This document shows positions 51,123 to 59,009 of a stretch of DNA of 64,000 bases, in pieces. The translations under genes were made by a program, and so were the position numbers. The stretch is from Bacteroidaceae bacterium (GTDB lineage Bacteria > Bacteroidota > Bacteroidia > Bacteroidales > Bacteroidaceae). Where the stretch lies: NCBI GenBank assembly GCA_017483765.1, contig JAFUVE010000076.1, positions 1-64,000 on the forward strand, in the 5' to 3' direction. The stretch's first letter is position 1. Each line of letters begins with the position of its first letter. A model generated the notes under the pieces. That model ran no database searches. It had not been told where the DNA came from and saw only the letters and a list, made by a program, of their open reading frames with translations.

Positions 51123-52292
51123 ATGAAGAAATTAATTTTATCTCTTTCACTTGTTTGTGCATGTGCTGCAGCTAATGCACAGCAAACGATTTACAACCCG
51201 AAATTTACCGATAACGTATACATCGGTATCAATGGTGGTGTAAACACGAATCTTGCCTTTGACGAGGCATTCCCGCTCAACCCTACCTTCGGCATCCGTC
51301 TCGGTAAGGACTTCAACCCGATCTTCGGGGTGTTCGTAGAAGGAAGCGCGTGGTTCGGTTCTCACTCTGAGAAGGACAGCCGAATCTTCCCACAGCGTTT
51401 CGACGTTTATCCTTCTAATCCTGACGGCAAACACAACGCATTTCGTGCTGCCAACGTAGGTGTGTATGGAACTATCAACCTCATGAACGCTTTCTGCGGT
51501 TATCAGGGAGAGCCTCGTCCATTCGAGATTTCTACTGTTGCTGGTCTTGGCTGGGGTATGGTATTCGTTCCGTCAAGCGACAAGAACGACACTCATTTCG
51601 TAGCACAGACTCTTGGTGTTAATGAGTACAAGGACGAGGATCGTGACCACCTGAGCGCAAAGGCTGGACTTGACTTCACTTTCAACCTTGGTTCACAGAA
51701 GGAGCATCAGATCTACATTGAGCCTGCTGTTATCTGGAACCTGAACAAGAGCGGTTTCGATGGCATTGAGTTCAACAAGCACTATGCTTACCTCTCACTC
51801 TCTCTCGGTTACAACTACAAGTTTGGTTGCTCTTATGGTGGCCACAACTTCAAGGCTGGACGCGACTGCGATGCTGAGCTCGCTAAGCTGCAGGCTCTCC
51901 TCGACGAGTGCAACCGCAAGCAGCCTCAGGTTATCACCAAGGAAGTTATCAAGGAAGTTCCGAAGGAAGTTATCAAGTATGTTGAGAAGCCGGGTATCGC
52001 AATGGAGAACCTGAAGGTTGTTCCGTTCGAGGTTAACAAGTGGTACATCTCTGACAACGCTCAGAACGACCTCAACTCAATTCCTGCTGGCGCACACGTA
52101 CAGATCATCGGTACTGCATCTCCTGAGGGTAACGCAGGCTGGAACCAGGAGCTCTCCAACAACCGTGCACAGGCTGTTGCTGACTACCTGAAGGAGCGTG
52201 GCGTAGTAGTTGACTCTTGCGAGGGTCGCGGTGTTGAGGGTAAGACCTCTAACCGTCTGGCTATCGTTTACGTAGTTAGCCGTCCTCAGTAA
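51123..52292 (+). CDS. OmpA-like outer-membrane protein 1
   Basis: The 389-residue protein has a signal peptide (about 1-20, AAANAQ), an N-terminal beta-barrel (VYIGINGGVNTN, FGIRLGKDF, LSLGYNYKFGCSYGGHN; about 25-245), a linker with repeated Lys-Glu-Val triplets (about 268-296) and a C-terminal OmpA peptidoglycan-binding domain (HVQIIGTASPEGNAGWNQE, NRAQAV, GRGVEGKTSNRLA). It anchors the outer membrane to the cell wall. Codon choice is biased towards T-ending codons, GTT, GCT and TCT, as in highly expressed genes, unlike its paralog 240 bases downstream. A terminator follows. Confidence 0.92.
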   Translation: MKKLILSLSLVCACAAANAQQTIYNPKFTDNVYIGINGGVNTNLAFDEAFPLNPTFGIRLGKDFNPIFGVFVEGSAWFGSHSEKDSRIFPQRFDVYPSNPDGKHNAFRAANVGVYGTINLMNAFCGYQGEPRPFEISTVAGLGWGMVFVPSSDKNDTHFVAQTLGVNEYKDEDRDHLSAKAGLDFTFNLGSQKEHQIYIEPAVIWNLNKSGFDGIEFNKHYAYLSLSLGYNYKFGCSYGGHNFKAGRDCDAELAKLQALLDECNRKQPQVITKEVIKEVPKEVIKYVEKPGIAMENLKVVPFEVNKWYISDNAQNDLNSIPAGAHVQIIGTASPEGNAGWNQELSNNRAQAVADYLKERGVVVDSCEGRGVEGKTSNRLAIVYVVSRPQ

Positions 52293-52312
52293 TCAACTGA
52301 AAAAAGCATTAT

Positions 52313-52345
52313 AAGAGGGTCCTGAATCAGGGCCCTCTTTTTTAT
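52313..52345 (+). terminator. Terminator of the first OmpA-like gene
   Basis: AAGAGGGTCCTGA pairs with TCAGGGCCCTCTT (one G-U pair), followed by TTTTT. Confidence 0.8.
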
Positions 52346-52473
52346 ATGTTTATATGTACTGAATCCGTCAGGGTAAAGTAACAGAAAAAGCGTCAAATAC
52401 CTGTTTTTCTGAAAAATTCAGCCAGATAAGATGAAAAAGCACTGAAAAATGCGAAAAAGAGTGAAAAATTCAT

Positions 52474-52481
52474 TATCTTTG
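52474..52481 (+). promoter_or_regulatory. -7 element of the second OmpA-like gene
   Basis: TATCTTTG followed by CAATC, 50 bases before ATG 52532. Confidence 0.5.
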
Positions 52482-52531
52482 CAATCAAAATCATTCATTC
52501 ATACATTCATTTAACCAAAAGTTTCTTTTTT

Positions 52532-53704
52532 ATGAAAAAGATTTTTTCCATTCTCGCATTGGCATGTGCAGCAAGTGCGGCAAATGCCCAGCAGTCGTTG
52601 CTGACCGGCGAGTTCACCGACAACGTGTATGTTGGCGCTAATTTAGGCGTGAACACGAATTTGGCAGGAAACAAAGTATTCCCGTTGAACCCCACATTCG
52701 GTATTCGCGTAGGCAAGGACTTCACCCCTGTGATAGGCATGAATATTGAGGCCACCACTTGGTTTGGCTCCCATGCAGAGAAATACGACCACATCAACCG
52801 TGGCCATGCACGTTTCGACACATACAACATGCTGGGCACGGTGCGCACCTACTACGACACTCCTGAAGGACAGGCCTACATCGACACCGAAGGTGTGACC
52901 AAATCCCACGGCCACAACTTCTTCCGCGCGATGAACCTGGGCATCAACGGAACAGTGAACCTGACCAACCTGCTGAACGGCTACCTTGGCGAGCCCCAGC
53001 AGATAGAAGTGATCACTCAGCTGGGCTTTGGCTGGGGTCATGTGTTCTCTCCGTCAAGCAAGCGTCAGTTGGTGAAGAAAGAAGACCGCGACGTGCTGAC
53101 ATTGAAGACCGGCGTGGACATCGCCTACAACTTTGGCGACGAGAAAGAGCATCAGGTATATCTTGAGCCCGCGCTCCTCTGGAATCTGAACAAAGACGGC
53201 CACAGCGGCATCCAGATGAACAAGCACTATGCCTATTTCAGCCTCTCTGTAGGCTACAACTACAAGTTCGGTTGCTCCTACGGCGGCCACAACTTCAAGT
53301 TCGGTCGTGACTGCGACATCGAGATTGCACGCCTGAACGCCATGCTTGAAGACTGCCGGAAGAATCCGCAGGTGGTGGAGAAAGTGGTGGAGCGCGTCGT
53401 TGAAGGCGGCACCCGCACCATCTCAATCGACAATCTGAAAGTCGTGCCGTTCGAGCAGGGCAAGTGGGACATCAGCGAGGACGCGAAGGTGGACCTGAAC
53501 TCCATCAAGCCAGGCTCACACGTGCAGATTATCGGTACCGCATCTCCAGAAGGCAACGCCGAATGGAACCAGAAGTTGTCGATGAACCGTGCCAATGCCG
53601 TAGCTGCTTATCTTGAGAGCCGCGGCGTGATCATCGACGCCATCGAAGGCCGTGGCGTAGAAGGCAAGACGTCGAACCGCCTCGCCATCGTTTACGTGCT
53701 ATAG
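52532..53704 (+). CDS. OmpA-like outer-membrane protein 2
   Basis: The 390-residue protein has the same architecture as the preceding one: signal peptide (AAANAQ type), barrel with VYVGANLGVNTN and LSVGYNYKFGCSYGGHN, a short Val/Glu linker and the OmpA domain (HVQIIGTASPEGNAEWNQK, GRGVEGKTSNRLAIVYV). The two are clearly tandem paralogs, most different in the outer loops (about 65-130), where this one has a longer insertion. Its codons are G/C-ending like those of ordinary genes. It has its own promoter and an imperfect terminator, so the copies are expressed separately. Confidence 0.92.
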   Translation: MKKIFSILALACAASAANAQQSLLTGEFTDNVYVGANLGVNTNLAGNKVFPLNPTFGIRVGKDFTPVIGMNIEATTWFGSHAEKYDHINRGHARFDTYNMLGTVRTYYDTPEGQAYIDTEGVTKSHGHNFFRAMNLGINGTVNLTNLLNGYLGEPQQIEVITQLGFGWGHVFSPSSKRQLVKKEDRDVLTLKTGVDIAYNFGDEKEHQVYLEPALLWNLNKDGHSGIQMNKHYAYFSLSVGYNYKFGCSYGGHNFKFGRDCDIEIARLNAMLEDCRKNPQVVEKVVERVVEGGTRTISIDNLKVVPFEQGKWDISEDAKVDLNSIKPGSHVQIIGTASPEGNAEWNQKLSMNRANAVAAYLESRGVIIDAIEGRGVEGKTSNRLAIVYVL

Positions 53705-53713
53705 TATTTAAGA

Positions 53714-53760
53714 AGATGAGAAGACGAGAAGGCAAGAAGACGAGACAATAGTTAGTTGAC
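53714..53760 (+). repeat. GA-rich dispersed intergenic repeat, copy 3
   Basis: GATGAGAAGACGAGAAGGCA, then AGAAGACGAGACAATAGTTAG, starting 10 bases after the stop codon. Closest to copy 1 at 9838 in its last 20 bases. Confidence 0.55.
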
Positions 53761-53838
53761 AGACTTGCCAAGCAAAAAGGAGTCAATTATTTCTCATCTA
53801 TCTTAGTCAGAAACGAAATAAACAAATCCCGTCACAAC

Positions 53839-53885
53839 AAACAGGAAGGAGACCGCAAAAGCGTGCCTCCTTTCTTGTTTATTTG
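53839..53885 (+). terminator. Imperfect terminator after the second OmpA-like gene
   Basis: AAACAGGAAGGAG pairs with CTCCTTTCTTGTTT with a bulge, around a 15-base loop. The region from 53761 to 53948 otherwise shows no gene. Confidence 0.55.
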
Positions 53886-53948
53886 CAAATAAATCGTAAA
53901 TAGTAGGTGTGAAAGGAGTTTTTTTTTGGATAATAGCGATAATAATCG

Positions 53949-53956
53949 TATCTTTG
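53949..53956 (+). promoter_or_regulatory. -7 element of the GH25 gene promoter
   Basis: TATCTTTG followed by CTGAAC, 76 bases before the GH25 start. Confidence 0.5.
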
Positions 53957-54032
53957 CTGAACTATTGCGGTAAAAAGATGATGTCGCATTCCTTTTTCCT
54001 ATCATCTCCCATCCATTCAAGCCTAATTAATA

Positions 54033-54911
54033 ATGATGAACAGTAATTGCCCTAAGATAATCCTTGCGTTGGTTTTGCTGCTGAGCATATGCACAATTGC
54101 CGTTGCCCAATACAATCCCCGTTTTGAGAACCGCTACGAGACGAACGACAAGAAAAAGAAGAAGAGCAAGAAGTCGAAACTGCCGGAGCCCGTCGAGTTC
54201 ACCGAGATTTCCCCCACGAACTACGCAGCCAACCCCGACCGTCCTGGCACCGACCTTCAGCAGCCCCCTCTTTTCAACAACCGGAGGGTTGTGGTAGCCA
54301 GCGGCCCAGGCAGGACCGGCATCGACATCAGTCACTACCAAGGGTATATCAACTGGGCAGAGGTGGCACGCGACCCTCAGGTGACGTTCGTGATTATGAA
54401 AGCCACAGAATCGAGCGACTTTGTTGACGACCGCTACCATTTCAATATCAGAGAGGCCCATCGCTATGGTCTGAAAGTGGGCAGCTACCACTTCTACCGA
54501 GCCCACGTGGACCCTGAGCTTCAGTTCCGCAATATGATGCGCAACATCGACCCTCAGCAGCAGGACATCCTCCCCGTGATAGACGTGGAGTTGACGAACG
54601 GTGTGTCGTACGACCTGTTTGTAAGCAGACTTCAGCGCCTGTGCGAGATGGTGACCCGAGCCTACGGGGCAAAGCCCATTATCTATACCGGCCGCAACTT
54701 CTACAACAAATATTTCCAAAGCTACTACTGGAATCAGTACAAATTCTGGATAGCCGCATACACGACGAACCAGCCCGTGCTGAACAACGACCAAGACTAT
54801 ATCATGTGGCAGTTCACCGACAAGAGCCGCGTGCAGGGCATCAAGGGCGGTGTAGACATGAGCCGCTTCATGTTCGGCCACACCATCGAGGACATACTCT
54901 ACCGGAGATAA
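54033..54911 (+). CDS. Secreted GH25 lysozyme-type muramidase
   Basis: The 292-residue protein has a signal peptide (about 1-25, AVAQ), a basic Lys-rich patch (about 44-56) and a GH25 domain from about 95: GIDISHYQGYINW, MKATES, GLKVGSYHFYRA, ILPVIDVE (with the catalytic Asp and Glu, about 179-186) and WQFTDKSRVQGI...GVDMSRF. It hydrolyses the beta-1,4 bond after N-acetylmuramic acid in peptidoglycan. With the DUF1460 gene 96 bases downstream it may form an envelope-recycling pair. A period-7 repeat lies directly after the stop. Confidence 0.92.
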   Translation: MMNSNCPKIILALVLLLSICTIAVAQYNPRFENRYETNDKKKKKSKKSKLPEPVEFTEISPTNYAANPDRPGTDLQQPPLFNNRRVVVASGPGRTGIDISHYQGYINWAEVARDPQVTFVIMKATESSDFVDDRYHFNIREAHRYGLKVGSYHFYRAHVDPELQFRNMMRNIDPQQQDILPVIDVELTNGVSYDLFVSRLQRLCEMVTRAYGAKPIIYTGRNFYNKYFQSYYWNQYKFWIAAYTTNQPVLNNDQDYIMWQFTDKSRVQGIKGGVDMSRFMFGHTIEDILYRR

Positions 54912-54918
54912 AAATTTC

Positions 54919-54950
54919 TTTGAAATTTGAAGTTTGAAATTTGAAGTTTA
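54919..54950 (+). repeat. Period-7 tandem repeat after the GH25 gene
   Basis: TTTGAAA and TTTGAAG alternate twice and end in TTTA, 7 bases after the stop codon. Confidence 0.75.
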
Positions 54951-55007
54951 AGCCTTCATTCTTCAAGTAAATTAGAATCCATTGAATTCAGACAGAAAGT
55001 ATATAGA

Positions 55008-55865
55008 ATGAATTTATTAAGACATATATTGGCAAGTTTGTTCCTATTGTCGTCAGCTGCGGCCTGGAGCCAGGAAGTGGAATGCACCCAGGCCGACCGC
55101 GCGAAAATCGAGTCGATCCTGCGCAAGGCAGCTACTGAGGCCGGCAATGAGAACCGCATGATTTACTTCGGGAAACAATTCCTCGGCATCCCATACGTGG
55201 CCCATACGCTGGAGGAAGGTAATAAGGAGCATCTGATTGTCAATGTCCACGGTCTGGACTGTACCACCTTCGTCGAGACCGTCTTCGCACTGTATCTTTG
55301 CGACAAGGAGGACAGACGCACATTCGACGACTTTTGCCGTAATCTCACAAAAATCCGCTTTCGCAACGGGAAAATGACCGACTACACGTCGAGGCTACAT
55401 TATTTCACATGGTGGGGAGAAGACAACGAGCAACTGGGACTGGTGCGCCAGGTGGTTCGCGACGGTTTCCCATTCTCTGCCATACAGACCGTGAACATCA
55501 ACTACATGAGTGCCCATCCCGAATACTACAAGCAGCTGAAACTGCATCCGGAGTTCATTCCTGTGATCCGCAGTCAGGAGCAGGAGACCAACGGCCGTAT
55601 GTTCCGCTATATACCGAAGTCCCGGTTGAACGGCAGTCCCAAAGAATTAGCCGACGTGCACACCGGCGACATCATCAGTATCATCACCAACAAGGACGGA
55701 CTCGACACCAGCCACGTGGGCATCGTGTTCTGGCAGAACGGAAAGCTGCATCTGATGCATGCCTCCAGCCTTTACAAGAAAGTGGTGATGGACCAGAAGA
55801 CCTTCTACAACTACTCACAAGGGCAGAAATCCCATCTCGGCATCCGGGTGTACCGGCCGAACTAA
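55008..55865 (+). CDS. DUF1460 protein, probable secreted cysteine amidase or endopeptidase
   Basis: The 285-residue protein has a signal peptide (about 1-22, AAWSQ) and the DUF1460 core of NlpC/P60-like fold: the catalytic Cys in HGLDCTTFVE (about 84), the His in TSHVGIVFW (about 236) and the following HASS. Solved members of this family are peptidoglycan-derived peptide or amide hydrolases. Located 96 bases after a GH25 lysozyme, it probably acts on cell-wall fragments made by that enzyme. The start ATG 55008 matches a normal signal peptide. Confidence 0.85.
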   Translation: MNLLRHILASLFLLSSAAAWSQEVECTQADRAKIESILRKAATEAGNENRMIYFGKQFLGIPYVAHTLEEGNKEHLIVNVHGLDCTTFVETVFALYLCDKEDRRTFDDFCRNLTKIRFRNGKMTDYTSRLHYFTWWGEDNEQLGLVRQVVRDGFPFSAIQTVNINYMSAHPEYYKQLKLHPEFIPVIRSQEQETNGRMFRYIPKSRLNGSPKELADVHTGDIISIITNKDGLDTSHVGIVFWQNGKLHLMHASSLYKKVVMDQKTFYNYSQGQKSHLGIRVYRPN

Positions 55866-55890
55866 GACCACATTTTATAAAAAAAACTAA

Positions 55891-55993
55891 AAAAAGACGG
55901 ACCAATCCTGCCTTACTTCATTGACAGTTTTATATCGGAGAAGCTTCGGCTTGTTCGATATGATGAACAGGGAGGAAATTTCCGTCTTTTTTT
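55891..55993 (+). ncRNA. Structured RNA or long terminator element
   Basis: The outer stem AAAAAGACGGA (55891-55901) pairs perfectly with TCCGTCTTTTT (55981-55991) and runs into a T tract. Inside, CCTG pairs with CAGG, and ATATCG with CGATAT around an AAGC-TTCG-GCTT hairpin. The insert of about 80 bases is longer than in a simple terminator and includes TGCCTTACTTC. It lies between DUF1460 and the RING/TerD gene. No known family is recognised. Confidence 0.45.
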
Positions 55994-56050
55994 ATTGAGA
56001 CTTTATTACCTGTACAAATACTTGGAAAGCCGCAAAAAAACAGAAAAGAA

Positions 56051-58315
56051 ATGAAGAGCAAGCAAATGACACAGGTTGCGCTCCGCTACCGCGCAATATT
56101 CCTCGACATCGAGCGCGAGGCAATCGACATGAAGTCGACACCAACAGTGCCGGTGATGGCTTTCGTGGCCCGGCTGAGCGAGAAAGGATTCAGCGTGAAC
56201 GAGGAGCTACTGCATGCCTTGAACACGGTGTCCGCTGAGCGTCTGGCAGAAATCGTTGACTGCATCAAAGAGGTCATGGGTGTGGAGTTGAACTGGGCTC
56301 CGCTGGTGAAAGGATGGAATGTGCCGACTGGCGAGACCATCGCTGACCATTTCATCACCATGTTTGCCAACCTGCTTGACAAGGATTCCGGAATCAAAGG
56401 CACCACCCTGCCATGCGGTCACCTTATCCCTGAGGGCACCTTCCCGCTCGAGCGATATAACGGCTGTCCGTTCTGCGGCACACCGTTCCAAACCGCCAAC
56501 TACGTGTATGAAGGCCAGGGAAGCAAGAAGAAAGAACTGAGGCTGTTCACCCGCGACGAACTCCAGCAGGTGTTTAATTCTCTCCTCGCCTCTTCCTCCC
56601 CACTCGACGCGACGCAGAGACTCACCCTTGAGCAACTGCTTATGGAATACCCAATCCCGTCCGACATCAAAATCCAGATGAAGGAGAACTTGATGATTGT
56701 GATCCGCCACCTGATAAGGACAGGCAATGAGGAAGCAGCACAGGACCTCATGAAGACACCCACCGACGTGCTACGCTACCTGTGGTACGAAAAGACCGGA
56801 TATGTGCAGATTATTGAGCCCAAGACCTTCGTTCAGAATGCCCGTCGGCTTTATTATCATATGTGGAGTCCGCTGGACAAGGGGGCTGAAGCATCAGCCG
56901 CGATGAAGAAGCGTCTGAGACTGAAATACGACCGAAAAAGCTGCCAGCGTGTGGCCCGGTGGCTGAACAATCTTCCGATGAGTGCCGCACAAGCCTCAGA
57001 AAACATGAATCCGAAACGCGGTATGTGGGTGAGGATGATCCGTGCGCTCCGTCTGGGAGAATATTCCCGCAAGAGAGGTTTTGAGAATCTGGCTGCGCTG
57101 CTCGACGTGTTCTACCACGACGACTACCCCACCTTCCAAGGAAAGATCGACAAGTCCCGCACCTCCAACGACGCAGACACAATGCTGGCATTGCTCAAGC
57201 AGCGGCCCGGTCTCTTCGCCCGGTGTCTGTTTTCCACGATGCTGCGATTCGGGAAGGGCAAAGTGACAGCATCTTTCAATGAAGTGTCCGACCTCATGCC
57301 GGCCCGCCTTCTGTTGTCGCTCGGCAATGCCGCCGAAAACTATTTCGACCCACACGTCGAACGTCTGGCCCGCCCACTGACTGGTTTGACCCACCTTTTA
57401 GGTCCCAACAAACTTGTAGCACTGTATTCTCCTGATGAATTGGAAACGATGAAAGATGCCGTGCTCGACATCTATCGCACCTCCATGTCACGCCGATTCG
57501 CTAACCAGCCCACCACCTCCAAGACCATCTATATCGAACCGTCACTGCACAACATCCCAGTCAGCGTTGGCGACCGCTCCACCACCATCCAGGACACGTC
57601 GTGCGCCCTGATGGGCACACGCTTCCCCGTCGAGGGCGATGCTGTCCGCTTGTTTATGCAGTGGGGCAAAGGGCTTCATGCCCAGCACCTCGACATGGAC
57701 TTGAGTGCGCGGATAGGCATGGAAAACGGCTCCGAAGAGGAATGTGCATACTATAATCTCACCTGTCATGGCGCCAAGCATTCCGGCGACATCCGCTCGA
57801 TACCCGAGCTGGTGGGCACGGCCGAGTATATCGAGTTGTCGCTGCACGAGCTGGAAGCTGCCCATGCCCGTTACGTGACCTTCACCTGCAATGCCTACTC
57901 TCAGGGAGCTCTGTCGCCCAACCTTGTAGTAGGCTGGATGGACTCCGCCTATGAGATGAAGCTGTCGGAGGCAGACGGCGTGGCCTACGACCCGTCGTGC
58001 GTCCAACATATGGTACGCATCAGCGAGGGCAACCTCTCCAAAGGTCTTGTGTTCGGCGTGCTCGACGTGAGAAAGCGCGAGATTATCTGGCTGGAGATGC
58101 CGTTCTCCGGACAAAACCTGCACAGTCTGAGCACTCAGTCCGTCGAAGCGCTGTTGAGGCGACTGAACGGAAAAGTCAGCATCGGCGAGCTGCTCACCCT
58201 AAAGGCCGAAGCACAAGGACTGGCCATCGTGGAAACCGCCGACACCGCCGACGAGTCATACACCTATGAATGGGCACTGAACCCCGCCGACGTGACAAAG
58301 CTGCTCAACCTGTAG
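56051..58315 (+). CDS. RING-like zinc finger and TerD-like domain protein
   Basis: The 754-residue protein has a helical N terminus, a treble-clef-like zinc site at about 122-146 (LPCGHLIPEGTF with CPFCGTPF: C-x-H and C-x2-C) and a C-terminal part (about 535-665) with HLDMDLSARI and HSGDIRSIPELVGTAEYIE, matching TerD-type beta sandwiches. This combination is that of the MXAN_6230/SCO0854 RING protein family, associated with stress or defence loci that carry Ter genes. Here no TerD, TerC or vWA neighbour is present. The function is unknown; a ubiquitin-like role is a hypothesis drawn from the RING fold alone. Confidence 0.65.
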   Translation: MKSKQMTQVALRYRAIFLDIEREAIDMKSTPTVPVMAFVARLSEKGFSVNEELLHALNTVSAERLAEIVDCIKEVMGVELNWAPLVKGWNVPTGETIADHFITMFANLLDKDSGIKGTTLPCGHLIPEGTFPLERYNGCPFCGTPFQTANYVYEGQGSKKKELRLFTRDELQQVFNSLLASSSPLDATQRLTLEQLLMEYPIPSDIKIQMKENLMIVIRHLIRTGNEEAAQDLMKTPTDVLRYLWYEKTGYVQIIEPKTFVQNARRLYYHMWSPLDKGAEASAAMKKRLRLKYDRKSCQRVARWLNNLPMSAAQASENMNPKRGMWVRMIRALRLGEYSRKRGFENLAALLDVFYHDDYPTFQGKIDKSRTSNDADTMLALLKQRPGLFARCLFSTMLRFGKGKVTASFNEVSDLMPARLLLSLGNAAENYFDPHVERLARPLTGLTHLLGPNKLVALYSPDELETMKDAVLDIYRTSMSRRFANQPTTSKTIYIEPSLHNIPVSVGDRSTTIQDTSCALMGTRFPVEGDAVRLFMQWGKGLHAQHLDMDLSARIGMENGSEEECAYYNLTCHGAKHSGDIRSIPELVGTAEYIELSLHELEAAHARYVTFTCNAYSQGALSPNLVVGWMDSAYEMKLSEADGVAYDPSCVQHMVRISEGNLSKGLVFGVLDVRKREIIWLEMPFSGQNLHSLSTQSVEALLRRLNGKVSIGELLTLKAEAQGLAIVETADTADESYTYEWALNPADVTKLLNL

Positions 58316-58374
58316 CTGTCATGCCATCCCCCGCCATTGCATTCGCTCAACTTTTTTCGGTTTCATAAAAGAAA

Positions 58375-58413
58375 AAAAAACGCATACGGACTATTCTCTG
58401 TATGCGTTTTTTT
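58375..58413 (+). terminator. Terminator after the RING/TerD gene
   Basis: AAAAAACGCATAC and GTATGCGTTTTTT form a perfect stem around a 12-base loop. The following 200 bases lead to the BlaI operon and show no gene. Confidence 0.8.
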
Positions 58414-58491
58414 GTGAATTGTCCGTGCTCAAAAGAACTTTGCCGTAAAAAAAGCTAAAAACTGCTTCATCCACCAACCACAAGCCAAAAC

Positions 58492-58576
58492 AACTAAAAA
58501 ATTAGTTAAAAAATTATTGATTACTAAAAAAATTATGAAAAACATTTGTTCAACTAAAAATTTCGTTGTAATTTTG
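58492..58576 (+). promoter_or_regulatory. Operator-promoter of the BlaI-M56-barrel operon
   Basis: The 16-base palindrome AACTAAAAAATTAGTT stands at 58492-58507. CAACTAAAAA at 58491-58500 recurs at 58551-58560, just before the -7 element TAATTTTG at 58569-58576, and its second copy is part of CAAC...GTTG. BlaI-type repressors bind such dyads at their own promoter. Direct evidence for binding is absent. Confidence 0.5.
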
Positions 58577-58631
58577 CAATGTTATCATCCGCAAAAGCAC
58601 GGAATCACCATTAAAAACAGGAGATAAGCCT

Positions 58632-59009
58632 ATGAAAGCAAAACAAAAACTGACCAACTCGGAGTTGCAGGTGATGGAATGCCTGTGGCAACTCCCCGAC
58701 AACAAGGGATTCGGAAAAGACATCACTGAGAAGTTTCCCGACCCGAAACCGGCTTACAACACCGTGGCCACATTTCTTCAGATTCTGGAGAAGAAAGGAT
58801 TCGTGGAGTCGTTCCATCAGGGACGCAAACTGATTTTCCACGCCTTGGTCAGCAGGGATGAATATGCACGGTTCTCCATCAAGGACACCACGAAAGCCTT
58901 CTTCGGCGGCTCGTTCGCCCGCCTCGTCTCTTTCTTTGCCCAGGAAGAAAACCTGTCGCAGGAAGAAATCGATGAAATCGTGAACATCATTAAAGAAGGG
59001 AAAAAATGA
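58632..59009 (+). CDS. BlaI/MecI/CopY-family repressor
   Basis: The 125-residue protein has a winged-helix domain (KLTNSELQVMECLWQLPDNK, then PAYNTVATFLQILEKKGFVE) and a C-terminal dimerisation helix. BlaI/MecI proteins repress their operon until a co-encoded M56 membrane protease is activated by an outside signal. The stop codon overlaps the start of that protease gene (59006-59009), typical of a translationally coupled pair. A penicillin-binding function is not implied, because the target here is an outer-membrane barrel gene rather than a beta-lactamase. Confidence 0.93.
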   Translation: MKAKQKLTNSELQVMECLWQLPDNKGFGKDITEKFPDPKPAYNTVATFLQILEKKGFVESFHQGRKLIFHALVSRDEYARFSIKDTTKAFFGGSFARLVSFFAQEENLSQEEIDEIVNIIKEGKK

